A stretch of 64,000 nt of DNA from an uncultured Alphaproteobacteria bacterium (lineage in GTDB: Bacteria > Pseudomonadota > Alphaproteobacteria > HIMB59 > GCA-002718135), in contig CABZFN010000002.1 in NCBI GenBank assembly GCA_902525035.1, positions 162,576-226,575 of the forward strand, in the 5' to 3' direction. Made by a program: the position numbers and the translations under genes. Shown piece by piece: positions 52,480 to 60,988 of the stretch. Each line of letters opens with the position of its first letter. Position 1 is the first letter of the stretch. Under the pieces are notes generated by a model. The model saw only the letters and a list, made by a program, of their open reading frames with translations. It ran no database searches and had not been told where the DNA came from.

Positions 52480-53132
52480 AAAACGCTATACTTAATATAA
52501 GCTTCTTGTGGATCCATTCCTTCTCTTATAGCTTTTCTAACTTGGCTTTCAGTATTAATTAATTTTTCTGATTTTTCCAAAATATCTATTACTTTGTCTT
52601 GGGGAATAATAACAACACCATCAATATCTGCCATTACATAATCACCGTTATGTATGTCCACATCTCCAATTTTAATAGTTTCTTGAAATTTAGTAGGCTT
52701 CCAATAAGCAACAACATCTTTAGGTGTATAAAATTTTGACCAAACAGGAAAATCGATTTTGTTTATAAATTCTAAATCTCTACACCCGCCATCAGCAATG
52801 TAACCTCTAATATTTTTCTTTTGTAAGGTTTCAGCACTAAGCTCACCCATTAAAGCTATATTATTATCGTTAGGTTGACAGATAAGAACTTTATCTGGTG
52901 GAGCCTTAGATAAAAGACCAGTCCAAGCAAGGAGTGTTTCGTGATGAGAAAAACTAGTATTTGATTCCCCTTCAATAGTAAAAATTTGCCCTGCAATTTT
53001 ATGTTTTTCCTTATTAGGTTTAATATTTGGATTTAAAACAAAATTTTTAAATCCATCATCTCTCATTACATCATGAATAACACTACTAAAACATTTTGAT
53101 AATCTATCTGATATTGCAGTAGAACTTGTCAT
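52476..53132 (-). CDS. RraA-like / HMG-type class II aldolase family protein
   Basis: This 218-residue protein has the RraA/4-hydroxy-4-methyl-2-oxoglutarate aldolase pattern: GELSAETL (97-104) followed by ADGGCRD (113-119) with R118 and D119. Enzymes with this motif cleave 4-hydroxy-2-oxo acids or decarboxylate oxaloacetate; RNase E-inhibitor members share the fold. The metabolic context favours an aldolase or lyase for a sugar-acid-derived keto acid. It is coupled to the CUT1 ATPase gene by a four-base overlap. Confidence 0.83.
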   Translation of the reverse strand: MTSSTAISDRLSKCFSSVIHDVMRDDGFKNFVLNPNIKPNKEKHKIAGQIFTIEGESNTSFSHHETLLAWTGLLSKAPPDKVLICQPNDNNIALMGELSAETLQKKNIRGYIADGGCRDLEFINKIDFPVWSKFYTPKDVVAYWKPTKFQETIKIGDVDIHNGDYVMADIDGVVIIPQDKVIDILEKSEKLINTESQVRKAIREGMDPQEAYIKYSVF

Positions 53133-54223
53133 ATAGCTAAGCCACTATTCTCATCAAATAAATATGTTCTATCTAAATTTAAAGCAAAATTTAAAATATC
53201 ATTTGATTTAACTTGCTCTGGTGTAAACATTCTACTAACTATTTCTATTTCACCAAAGTTTGTAAAAATTAAAGTTTCAGTTCCAAGTGGTTCAGCTAAA
53301 TTAACTGATGATTGCATTTCCCAAGTACTAGATGGTTTTTGTCCAAATTTTAGTGGCACTATATCTTCAGCTCTAAATCCAAAAGAAATATTTTGACCTT
53401 CTCTTAAAGAATTTTGTTTATCTTTAGGCACTGGCACTATAATTCCATCGTTTGTTTTCATAGATAGTTGATCATTGTGCTTTATTATTGAAGCTTTGAT
53501 CATATTCATGGAAGGAGATCCAATAAAAGTGGCTACAAATTTTGTAGCTGGTCTCTCAAATAGGTCTAATGGTGTTCCTATTTGTTCTATTATACCATCT
53601 TTCATAATTACAATTCGATCAGCTAAAGTCATTGCTTCAACTTGATCGTGTGTAACATAGACAATTGTTGTTGATACTTTTTGATGTAATCTTTTAATTT
53701 CTGTCCTCATTTGATTTCTTAATTTTGCATCTAAATTAGATAAAGGTTCATCAAATAAAAAAACATCTGGTCTTCTTACAATTGCTCTTCCCATTGCAAC
53801 TCTTTGTCTTTGACCACCTGATAATTGCGATGGTTTTCTTTGTAAAAATTCAGATATATCTAAGATTCCTGCAGCCTCATGTACTCTTTTTTCAATTTCT
53901 TTTTTAGCAAGTCCCGCGATCTTTAAAGAAAACCCTAAGTTTTCTTCAACTGTCATATGAGGATAAAGAGCATAGTTTTGAAACACCATCGAAACATTTC
54001 TTTCTCTAGGTTCTAGATTATTCATTTCTTTGTCGCCAATTTTGATAACACCCTCATCTATTTCCTCTAATCCTGCAATCATTCTTAGAGAAGATGATTT
54101 TCCACAACCTGATGGTCCAACTAGAACTAAAAATTCTTTATCAATAATTTCTAAATCAATTTTTTTTACTGCTTGAACTTTTCCGTAAAATTTTGAAACT
54201 CCTTTTAAGCTTACTTGAGCCAT
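53129..54223 (-). CDS. Carbohydrate ABC transporter ATPase, CUT1 (MalK/UgpC/MsmX type)
   Basis: This cytoplasmic ATPase of 364 residues has Walker A GPSGCGKSS (36-44), the signature LSGGQRQR, Walker B VFLFDEP and a C-terminal TOBE region. The frame runs to 54337, but the ATG at 54223 gives the canonical MAQVSLKGVSKFYG start and a one-codon overlap with the permease gene. It is the only CUT1 ATPase in the window; two other CUT1 systems here have none, so it may energise all three, as MsmX does in Bacillus. Confidence 0.95.
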   Translation of the reverse strand: MAQVSLKGVSKFYGKVQAVKKIDLEIIDKEFLVLVGPSGCGKSSSLRMIAGLEEIDEGVIKIGDKEMNNLEPRERNVSMVFQNYALYPHMTVEENLGFSLKIAGLAKKEIEKRVHEAAGILDISEFLQRKPSQLSGGQRQRVAMGRAIVRRPDVFLFDEPLSNLDAKLRNQMRTEIKRLHQKVSTTIVYVTHDQVEAMTLADRIVIMKDGIIEQIGTPLDLFERPATKFVATFIGSPSMNMIKASIIKHNDQLSMKTNDGIIVPVPKDKQNSLREGQNISFGFRAEDIVPLKFGQKPSSTWEMQSSVNLAEPLGTETLIFTNFGEIEIVSRMFTPEQVKSNDILNFALNLDRTYLFDENSGLAI

Positions 54224-55083
54224 TATCCTTTTACTCCTCCAAATGTTAATCCTGTTACTAAATGCTTTTGAACCATAAAGGTTAAGATTAGTGCTGGAAT
54301 AATTATAAAAACTGCGAGAGCGCACATACCTGGCCAATTTATTGTGAATTGTGCAGTGAAATCCATAAGTCCAACAGTTAATGTTTTTGAATCTGTACTT
54401 CTTGCTAGATTTGAAACTAACGCATATTCATTCCATGAAATTAAAAATGCAAATATTCCAGCAGATGCTATTCCTGATCTAGATAATGGTAACTCTATAT
54501 GCCAAAAAGCTTGAAGTTTGGTACAACCATCTGTCATTGCTACTTCTGACATCGCTCTTGGAATTTGTCTAAAAAAACCATCAGTTAACCAAATTGTAAA
54601 TGGAATATTTAAAGCAACAAAAACTAGGATAATCCCAATATGCGTATCGATTAAACCAATTTTTGAAAAAATAATAAAGATTGGTAAACTTAAAGATATG
54701 CCAGGAATTGTTCTAGTTAACATGATTAATAAAAAATATTTATTTTTATGCTTAAAATTATGTCTCGCAAAACCATATCCTCCAATTGTACCCACTAACA
54801 CTGCTATAAATGTACTTGTAAAAGAAATTATAAGAGAGTTTCGTAAATAACTTAAAACAGGGATAGGACTTCTACCCATTGATCCCTCGGAGCCACCAAA
54901 GAGCATAGTTTCAAATTGAATTAAGTTTAAATTACGCGGTATCCAAACCGCAGGTTTTGCCATAACATCTACTTGAGGTCTAAATGCTGTAAGCACTACC
55001 CACAAGCCAGGAGTCATAATTAGAATTATTAAAACAATGGCTGAAAACCAAATTAGAATATTATTGATTTGTTTTTTATTCAT
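54223..55083 (-). CDS. Carbohydrate ABC transporter permease, CUT1 (MalG type)
   Basis: This 286-residue inner-membrane permease has six hydrophobic segments and the EAA loop SEVAMTDGCTKLQAFWHIEL. It overlaps the upstream MalF-type gene by eight bases and the ATPase gene by three. The C-terminus QKHLVTGLTFGGVKG is typical of MalG-type subunits. The ligand is unknown, but the operon lies inside the fucose cluster. Confidence 0.93.
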   Translation of the reverse strand: MNKKQINNILIWFSAIVLIILIMTPGLWVVLTAFRPQVDVMAKPAVWIPRNLNLIQFETMLFGGSEGSMGRSPIPVLSYLRNSLIISFTSTFIAVLVGTIGGYGFARHNFKHKNKYFLLIMLTRTIPGISLSLPIFIIFSKIGLIDTHIGIILVFVALNIPFTIWLTDGFFRQIPRAMSEVAMTDGCTKLQAFWHIELPLSRSGIASAGIFAFLISWNEYALVSNLARSTDSKTLTVGLMDFTAQFTINWPGMCALAVFIIIPALILTFMVQKHLVTGLTFGGVKG

Positions 55084-55963
55084 AACTTAACCTCTGCCTT
55101 GCCTCTACTAATTTGTAAAAAAAGAAAAAAGTAAACGCAATAGAAAGAAAAATTGAAATATACGACATTGCATTAGCCATTCCCATCTTAGCATCAACAT
55201 ATCCAGTTCTCGAAATTAAAGTCCATAGCAATTCAGTTCTTTTGGCTGGACCTCCTCCAGTCATCATCTGAACAATATCATAGGCTCTTGCCACATCTAA
55301 TGATCTGATCGTCATCGCAATAAATACAAAAGGCATCAAGAAAGGTAATGTAATATTTTTAAACACTTGCCACGAGTTGCATCCATCAACTTTAGCAGCC
55401 TCAATGGGATCTTTAGGTATACCTAATAAACCTGCTAATAATAAAATTGCAAATACTGAAGTACTTGACCATATTTCAGCTGCCATTATTGAAGTGTTTG
55501 CTAAAATGCCGTCAACTAGCCATGGTATCGGTTGTATGACTCCAAACTCTCTTAGAAAATTATTCATCAAACCAATATTGTCATTAAATATATACTTCCA
55601 TTGAAATCCAACTAGAATTGGAGAAAACATCATTGGAAACATCATTAGTGTTCTCAATGTTCTTTGTCCGTAGGTAATTTTATTTATCAATAAAGCTATT
55701 CCTAGACCAAAGACTAATTCTAAATTAAGAGCAACAGCTAAAAATAAGACTGTTCTTCCAAAAGCAATCCAAAAATCAATATCCCCAATTAACCTTTCAT
55801 AATTCCTAAATCCAACAAATCGATAGAGAGTATCTGGTTTAGTTAATTTAAAAGGTGTAAAACTTGTCCATAATGATAGGAGCAAGGGTAATAAAACAAC
55901 ACAAGTAAGTATTATTAAAGTGGGCATTAGTAAAACCCATGGACCATTTAGAAATTTTCTCAT
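55076..55963 (-). CDS. Carbohydrate ABC transporter permease, CUT1 (MalF type)
   Basis: This 295-residue inner-membrane permease has six hydrophobic segments and the EAA loop IEAAKVDGCNSWQVFKNITL (about 189-208). A GGGPAKRTELLWTLISRTGY stretch near the C-terminus is typical. It follows the binding-protein gene after a hairpin (55978-56002) and overlaps the MalG-type gene. It is part of the only CUT1 operon here that has a full set: binding protein, two permeases and ATPase. Confidence 0.93.
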   Translation of the reverse strand: MRKFLNGPWVLLMPTLIILTCVVLLPLLLSLWTSFTPFKLTKPDTLYRFVGFRNYERLIGDIDFWIAFGRTVLFLAVALNLELVFGLGIALLINKITYGQRTLRTLMMFPMMFSPILVGFQWKYIFNDNIGLMNNFLREFGVIQPIPWLVDGILANTSIMAAEIWSSTSVFAILLLAGLLGIPKDPIEAAKVDGCNSWQVFKNITLPFLMPFVFIAMTIRSLDVARAYDIVQMMTGGGPAKRTELLWTLISRTGYVDAKMGMANAMSYISIFLSIAFTFFFFYKLVEARQRLSYE

Positions 55964-55977
55964 GATAGATTTTGAAA

Positions 55978-56002
55978 CCTAGCTCTAATTAATAGAGCTA
56001 GG
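55978..56002 (-). terminator. Intercistronic hairpin between binding-protein and permease genes
   Basis: Perfect 10-bp arms (55978-55987 and 55993-56002) with a five-base loop lie between the binding-protein stop (56017) and the permease start (55963). Only three U follow on the minus strand, so it is more likely an mRNA-stabilising stem than a terminator. Confidence 0.65.
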
Positions 56003-56016
56003 TATTTTAGTAAATG

Positions 56017-57345
56017 TTAGAAGTAGCCAGCGTCTTCCATAATTTCAGTTGCTTTCTTAGAAGCGATAGCTAGCGCATCTTCAGGAGATTTGTCTCCAAG
56101 AATAGCTGCTTGAAGTTCTGGATATAGAACGTTAGTAAATTCAATCCACTCAGGAATGAGTGGTGGAGTAAATGCATCTTCAGCCAATGACATTTTGAAA
56201 GTTTCAAATACCATTAACATAAACTCATCACCTTCAGCTTTCTTTTCAGCAATGATCGCATCCCAAATAGCTGGACGAGTTGGTGATAGTCCACCTCTTG
56301 CTTCAATCATTTGTGCTTTATTACTTGTTAAAGCCCATAAGAATGATGCAGCTGCTTCTTTATCTGGACATGACTCTGTCATTGAGAAAGAGTGTGATCC
56401 TGACCAACCGGTTCTTAAACCACCAGAACCCATTGGAGCACGTACAAGTCCAATATCACCAGCAACTTTTGAGTTTTCTGGATCATTAAAGAAACCTGCC
56501 CATCCTGCCCAGTCAAGGTTCATAGCAATTGTTCCACTTGCAAAACCTAATCCAGTGTCATCCCAAAGATAGTTTAAAACTCCATCAGGAACTGCTTTTG
56601 CATTATACAAATCAATAAACCATTGAAGAGCTTCAACACCTGCAGCTGAATTGAATATTGGACGATAATCTTCATCAAATAACGCTCCACCATTTGCAAT
56701 TACTAGCTCATAGAATCGACCTGCTATCGCTTCTTCTTTACCAACATATTGAGTTCCGTAGAAATCAGGTGGATTTGAGAAAAAGATAGCCTGATCTTTA
56801 ACTTGATCCCAAGTTTCAGGTGGTGTTAAATCATAGCCATACTTTGCTTTAAAGTTGGCTTTGTTATCAGCATCTTCATATAAACTTTTTTGATAATATA
56901 AATTACTAACATCACTGTGTCTTGGCATTTGCACTAATCTTCCATCAACAGTAGAGTGCTCTAAAATTAATGGTGTATAATCTGCTAAGACTGATGCAGG
57001 CATAATATTATTTAAGTCTGTGTAAATATTGCCATATTGAGATGCAAAACTTGTGTGGTTGGACGCTACACAAAAATCTAAATTGCCTGAAGCAATATCT
57101 TTCTTAATTTCTTTGTCTAATTCAAAGTGATTTTTTTGTGTTACGATTTCAATTTTTCCACCCGTGTTTTCTTCCCACCATGGAATTACTTCGTTGTATA
57201 ATCCTTCGTATTGACCTCCACCGATAAGTTTAACTCTTAGAGTTACACCAGAATAATCTCCCCATAACTCAGTTTCTGCTTTTGCTGAAAATGAACCAAA
57301 GAAAGATACGGTAAGAATCAATGATAAAAATAATCTTAACATCAT
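56017..57345 (-). CDS. Extracellular solute-binding protein, family 1 (CUT1)
   Basis: This periplasmic binding protein of 442 residues has a Sec signal peptide (hydrophobic 4-18, likely cleavage after AKA at 21-23). The mature part starts ETELWGDYSG and contains DTGLGFASGTIAMNLDWAG and a C-terminal SPEDALAIASKKATEIME helix typical of the family. The ATG follows a GGAGG ribosome site. It is the first gene of the complete CUT1 operon, 79 bases downstream of a Gfo/Idh gene of the fucose cluster, so a fucose-containing ligand is a reasonable guess. Confidence 0.93.
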   Translation of the reverse strand: MMLRLFLSLILTVSFFGSFSAKAETELWGDYSGVTLRVKLIGGGQYEGLYNEVIPWWEENTGGKIEIVTQKNHFELDKEIKKDIASGNLDFCVASNHTSFASQYGNIYTDLNNIMPASVLADYTPLILEHSTVDGRLVQMPRHSDVSNLYYQKSLYEDADNKANFKAKYGYDLTPPETWDQVKDQAIFFSNPPDFYGTQYVGKEEAIAGRFYELVIANGGALFDEDYRPIFNSAAGVEALQWFIDLYNAKAVPDGVLNYLWDDTGLGFASGTIAMNLDWAGWAGFFNDPENSKVAGDIGLVRAPMGSGGLRTGWSGSHSFSMTESCPDKEAAASFLWALTSNKAQMIEARGGLSPTRPAIWDAIIAEKKAEGDEFMLMVFETFKMSLAEDAFTPPLIPEWIEFTNVLYPELQAAILGDKSPEDALAIASKKATEIMEDAGYF

Positions 57346-57424
57346 TCCTCCATAAATTTGTTAATTATTGAGTGTATGATGCAATTATTTTATAAAAATT
57401 CAATAACTTTAGCGAAAATTTTTA

Positions 57425-58510
57425 CTAATAGTTAACTATTGTCCCAGGTTGAGTATTTGACTCAAGACAAGCATATACAAGGGCCATTGTGTTGTAAGCG
57501 TTATCAACTGAATGAGTTAGCTCACCTTCTTCTCCAGATGCATATCTTTGAAGACTAGACATGGTCCCTATAAATGCATCTGGAAACCAAGTTCCAACAT
57601 TCTTGACTTTAGTCCATTCAGTATTTTTTGTAGAAATTTCAATCTCTTCAGGTTCTCCGTTTGGATAATTAAGCAGTAAACCAAATTTAATATATGCAGC
57701 TCCATCCAAACCTTCAACTCTGGCATAAGCATGTGAATGTTTCATTCCATGTGAAGAATTATCATGTGTATGATTTATAGATAGACAACATCTTACATCG
57801 TCTTCATATTGTAGAATTATACTTGATCTTGCATCTGCTAAATTAGGAAGATTTGGATGTTTTACTGATTTGCAATGTACGCTTTTTGGATTACCAAGAA
57901 CAGATCTTATCCAATCTAAATAATGGATTGAATGAAGAGGTACTTCCACGTTATCTAATGTTTCTAAAAAAGGCCATAGATGCCATGGTGTTCCAACACT
58001 TAAATTTATTTCTAATTCAGTAAGTTTACCTAACATTTTTTTATCTATTGCTTCTTTTAAAGCAATCATCATAGGGCTAAATTTTAATTGAAGATTAACA
58101 CATGCAACAATATTTTTTTCGTGAATGATCTCTTTAATTCTTTTTGCTTGAGTCATACTATTACCCATTGGTTTTTGTAATTGGCAAATAGAATTAGCTG
58201 GTATTTTCTGAACAATACCAAGAAGAACTTGCGGGGGCACTGCTATATCGAAAACTACATCTTTTTCCGCAAGAGCTTCTTCTTCACTTGAATAAATTTT
58301 TTGTATAGAAAAATTTTCAGCACATTTTTTGGCTTTTTCTTTATCAGGGTCGTATATGCCACGAACAGGAAAACTTGCTTTTTTATAAGCCGGTAAGTGG
58401 GCATCACTTACTATTCCCCCTGCTCCAATAATTACAATTGGTTTTTTATTTTTTGGTAATTCCCAAACAGTATTTAAATTTTCTATGTCTTCTGTGCTAA
58501 TTTCTCCCAT
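57425..58510 (-). CDS. Gfo/Idh/MocA-family oxidoreductase, candidate sugar 1-dehydrogenase
   Basis: This NAD(P)-dependent oxidoreductase of 361 residues has the Rossmann motif IIGAGGI (27-33) and a QKP motif at 112-114 in place of the usual EKP, keeping the lysine. It is only distantly related to the paralogues at 13955 and 35619. L-arabinose/D-galactose/L-fucose 1-dehydrogenases of Azospirillum belong to this superfamily, and this gene is divergent from the mutarotase gene, so it is a candidate for the first oxidation of L-fucose. That is inference. Confidence 0.82.
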   Translation of the reverse strand: MGEISTEDIENLNTVWELPKNKKPIVIIGAGGIVSDAHLPAYKKASFPVRGIYDPDKEKAKKCAENFSIQKIYSSEEEALAEKDVVFDIAVPPQVLLGIVQKIPANSICQLQKPMGNSMTQAKRIKEIIHEKNIVACVNLQLKFSPMMIALKEAIDKKMLGKLTELEINLSVGTPWHLWPFLETLDNVEVPLHSIHYLDWIRSVLGNPKSVHCKSVKHPNLPNLADARSSIILQYEDDVRCCLSINHTHDNSSHGMKHSHAYARVEGLDGAAYIKFGLLLNYPNGEPEEIEISTKNTEWTKVKNVGTWFPDAFIGTMSSLQRYASGEEGELTHSVDNAYNTMALVYACLESNTQPGTIVNY

Positions 58511-58650
58511 AAAGAATATTTCTAACTAAATTTTTAAAAAAAGCAATAAATCATACGTGTATATAAATTTAGCAAGAAAAAAAAAATGAATAACTAATAA
58601 TTTTTTTTTATTTCATTATTATTTCTATGATAAGTTAATACAAAAAATTG

Positions 58651-58656
58651 AGGAGG
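58651..58656 (+). promoter_or_regulatory. Strong Shine-Dalgarno site of the mutarotase gene
   Basis: A perfect AGGAGG lies four bases before the ATG at 58661. Most enzyme genes in the window lack any such site, so this one stands out and confirms the start. A TATGAT at 58626-58631 is a possible -10 box, with no good -35. Confidence 0.6.
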
Positions 58657-58660
58657 TTTT

Positions 58661-58990
58661 ATGGGCATACAAAGATACGGAATGGCTGTCAGATTGAAAG
58701 ATGAGAAAAGACAATATTATATCGATAATCATGCAAATGTTTGGCCTGAAGTTTTAGAAGAGTTAAAAAAAATTAACGTTCAAAATTATAGTATTTTTTT
58801 GAAAGAAGATTTTATGTTTGGATATCTTGAGTATACAGGCAATGATTTTGACGGTGACATGGGAAAAATGCAAGAAATTCCAATAGTAGATAAATGGACT
58901 AAATTGATGATTGATTGTTTTAATCCATTTCCTAATAATAAAGATAATGAGTCTTGGGTTATGATGGATCAAATTTTTTTTATGGAATAA
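58661..58990 (+). CDS. L-rhamnose/L-fucose mutarotase (RhaM family)
   Basis: This 109-residue protein of the RhaM family (DUF718) interconverts the alpha and beta anomers of a 6-deoxyhexose. It has the conserved N-terminus RYGMAVRLKDEK, the HANVWPEVL element with the active-site histidine (about H24), and the C-terminal W-x-MMDQIF. Members of this family serve L-fucose as well as L-rhamnose. With no rhamnose kinase, isomerase or aldolase genes here and an L-fuconate dehydratase nearby, L-fucose is the better guess. It is followed at three bases by an extended SDR gene. Confidence 0.88.
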   Translation: MGIQRYGMAVRLKDEKRQYYIDNHANVWPEVLEELKKINVQNYSIFLKEDFMFGYLEYTGNDFDGDMGKMQEIPIVDKWTKLMIDCFNPFPNNKDNESWVMMDQIFFME

Positions 58991-58993
58991 TTA

Positions 58994-59956
58994 ATGACAG
59001 TTTTAGTTACAGGTGGTTTAGGATTTATTGGCTCTAAAGTTGTTCTTCAACTATTAAAAAAAGATATAGATGTATTAGTCACCGATCTTGATATAGATAA
59101 AAATAAAGATAAACTAGAAAATAACATAATAAAAATTGGGAAAAATAAAGATAAAGTAAAATATCAAAAATTGGATATTACCAATCATATAGATATTGAA
59201 AATATTTTTCAAAATAACAAAATAGATTCAGTTATTAATTTAGCGTATGGAATAGGAGCTATATGCGAAGAAAATCCATTACTTGCAAGTAAAATAAATA
59301 TTGTTGGCACCACTTCAATATTTGAAATGATTGTAAAGTATAAAATTAGACGATTAGTATTTGCAAGTAGCGAAACTGTTTATGGTGCTCATCAAGAATT
59401 TTTTGGAAACAGAGCTGTAACAGAAGAGGATTACTCAGGTATTAATAATCACTTTTATACATATGGTGTGATGAAACTTCTTAATGAGTTTATGGCTGAA
59501 AAATATATCAAGAAGTATGGATGTAGTATTGCATATACTAGACCATCAGTTGTCTTTGGTTATGGAAGGCAAAACACTGCTATTAATTGGGCAGAGGATT
59601 TTGCAGCAAAACCTGCATTAGGACAAGCAGCATACCTACCGTTCTCAAAAAAAAATAGAGATAATTGGATTTATGTTGATGATTGTGCAGAGCAACTTGT
59701 TCGTTTAGCACTAAAAGAAACTCTAAACTATTCTTGCTTTAATACAGGTGCAGAAACTTTAGATGGTACTCAATTAGAGGCAATAGTTAAAAAAATAATT
59801 CCAGATGCAGAAATCTATTTTGATGAAAATGTAAAATCAACACCATTAATTGATGATCAAAATGATGAAAGAATTCGAAAAGAAATAGATTTTAATCCTA
59901 GATCCTTTGAAGAAGGTGTTAAATGTCTTATACAAGATGTAAGAGAAAGTAATTGA
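58994..59956 (+). CDS. NAD-dependent epimerase/dehydratase (extended SDR)
   Basis: This 320-residue extended SDR has the Rossmann motif TGGLGFIGS (6-14), S126 and the catalytic Y157-x3-K161. It is similar in layout to nucleotide-sugar epimerases, but the cluster holds no other nucleotide-sugar genes. Uronate- and sugar-dehydrogenases also occur in this family, so it may oxidise the C1 of a free sugar after the mutarotase encoded just before it. It is three bases downstream of the mutarotase gene and three bases upstream of the MetE-like gene. Confidence 0.83.
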   Translation: MTVLVTGGLGFIGSKVVLQLLKKDIDVLVTDLDIDKNKDKLENNIIKIGKNKDKVKYQKLDITNHIDIENIFQNNKIDSVINLAYGIGAICEENPLLASKINIVGTTSIFEMIVKYKIRRLVFASSETVYGAHQEFFGNRAVTEEDYSGINNHFYTYGVMKLLNEFMAEKYIKKYGCSIAYTRPSVVFGYGRQNTAINWAEDFAAKPALGQAAYLPFSKKNRDNWIYVDDCAEQLVRLALKETLNYSCFNTGAETLDGTQLEAIVKKIIPDAEIYFDENVKSTPLIDDQNDERIRKEIDFNPRSFEEGVKCLIQDVRESN

Positions 59957-59959
59957 TAT

Positions 59960-60988
59960 ATGAGCTTCATAACAACAGTCACAGGTAGTTATCCAAGGAA
60001 AAAAGTTCAAAAAGATACACTTCGTAAACCAAGTGTTTCAGAAGAAGAGTCTTTTGATATGATTAAATGGGCAGTTAAAGAACAATCTGATCTCGGACTT
60101 GATATTATTACAGATGGTGAAGGATACAGGGAAAACATGTATTGGTTTTATCAACTACGATTGGATGGGGTAGATGCTATAAATAAAATTCGAAAAGATT
60201 TTACACTTGGTGGATCAATGAAAGATGTAGATTTAAGTAAGACTCATGGAACAAAAGGCTTTGGGATTGAATGCGCAGTTGTAAAAGATAAAATTAAAAA
60301 TTTGAAAACTGGTTTGGCAAAAAAATGGAGGGTAGCAAGAGATAATACTCCATCTAACGTAAGAGTGAAACAAACAATAACCGGGCCTCATATGTTAGCA
60401 AGATTTAGTGTAAATGAAAGACCTGATCTCTATCCAGATGATATTGCTCTTGCAAAAGCTTATGCGAGTGCATTAACAAGAGAGCTAGAAGAAGTTGTTA
60501 ATGAAGGATGCGATTATATTCAATTTGATGAACCCGTTTGGACAGAAAATGTAAATGAAACGAAATGGGCTGCTGAAATACTAAATGGAATTATTGAAAA
60601 ATTTCCTAATGTAGATTTTAATTTGCATGTATGTGGTGGAAATGCTCACAGGAAAAGAGGTTTTTTTGGAAAATATACAGATATGATTGAAGCGTTTAAA
60701 ATTTTAAAAGTTCATGAAATACATCTAGAGCACTGTAGTTTACATTATAAAATGTTAGATGTTTTTAATGATTGGAAGTTTGATGGAAAAGTCTCGCTTG
60801 GAGTAATAGATCAAAGGATTGATAATACAGAAACAGAAGAAGATATTATTAATGCTATTAAGCCAGCATTAGAATATTTTCCAAAAGAAAAAATTTTACT
60901 AACAAGTGAATGTGGGTTTGGTCATGTACCAATTGATATTGTAAGAAATAAAATTAAGATTTTAGTTTCAACAGCAAAAAAAATATAA
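59960..60988 (+). CDS. MetE-like zinc methyltransferase (catalytic domain only)
   Basis: This 342-residue protein corresponds to the C-terminal catalytic half of cobalamin-independent methionine synthase. The four zinc ligands are present: H223-V-C225, E257 and C318 (SECGFGH), together with QFDEP (188-192). It lacks the N-terminal MetE half, so it resembles short core-MetE enzymes that do not use triglutamated folate in the normal way. It lies in a plus-strand operon with the sugar mutarotase and SDR genes, not with methionine genes. Possible roles are methyl transfer from a methylated substrate or ordinary methionine synthesis; neither is proven. Confidence 0.82.
   Translation: MSFITTVTGSYPRKKVQKDTLRKPSVSEEESFDMIKWAVKEQSDLGLDIITDGEGYRENMYWFYQLRLDGVDAINKIRKDFTLGGSMKDVDLSKTHGTKGFGIECAVVKDKIKNLKTGLAKKWRVARDNTPSNVRVKQTITGPHMLARFSVNERPDLYPDDIALAKAYASALTRELEEVVNEGCDYIQFDEPVWTENVNETKWAAEILNGIIEKFPNVDFNLHVCGGNAHRKRGFFGKYTDMIEAFKILKVHEIHLEHCSLHYKMLDVFNDWKFDGKVSLGVIDQRIDNTETEEDIINAIKPALEYFPKEKILLTSECGFGHVPIDIVRNKIKILVSTAKKI

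Noticed and set aside
54224..54337. N-terminal extension of the CUT1 ATPase
   Set aside because: The extra 38 residues would lie within the permease gene and do not resemble ATPase sequence; the ATG at 54223 gives the canonical start.
54518..54850. 110-codon open frame on the plus strand
   Set aside because: It is antisense to the MalG-type permease gene and is a composition shadow.
56156..56572. 138-codon open frame on the plus strand
   Set aside because: It is antisense to the binding-protein gene at 56017, which has a signal peptide and clear family features; the plus-strand frame has neither.
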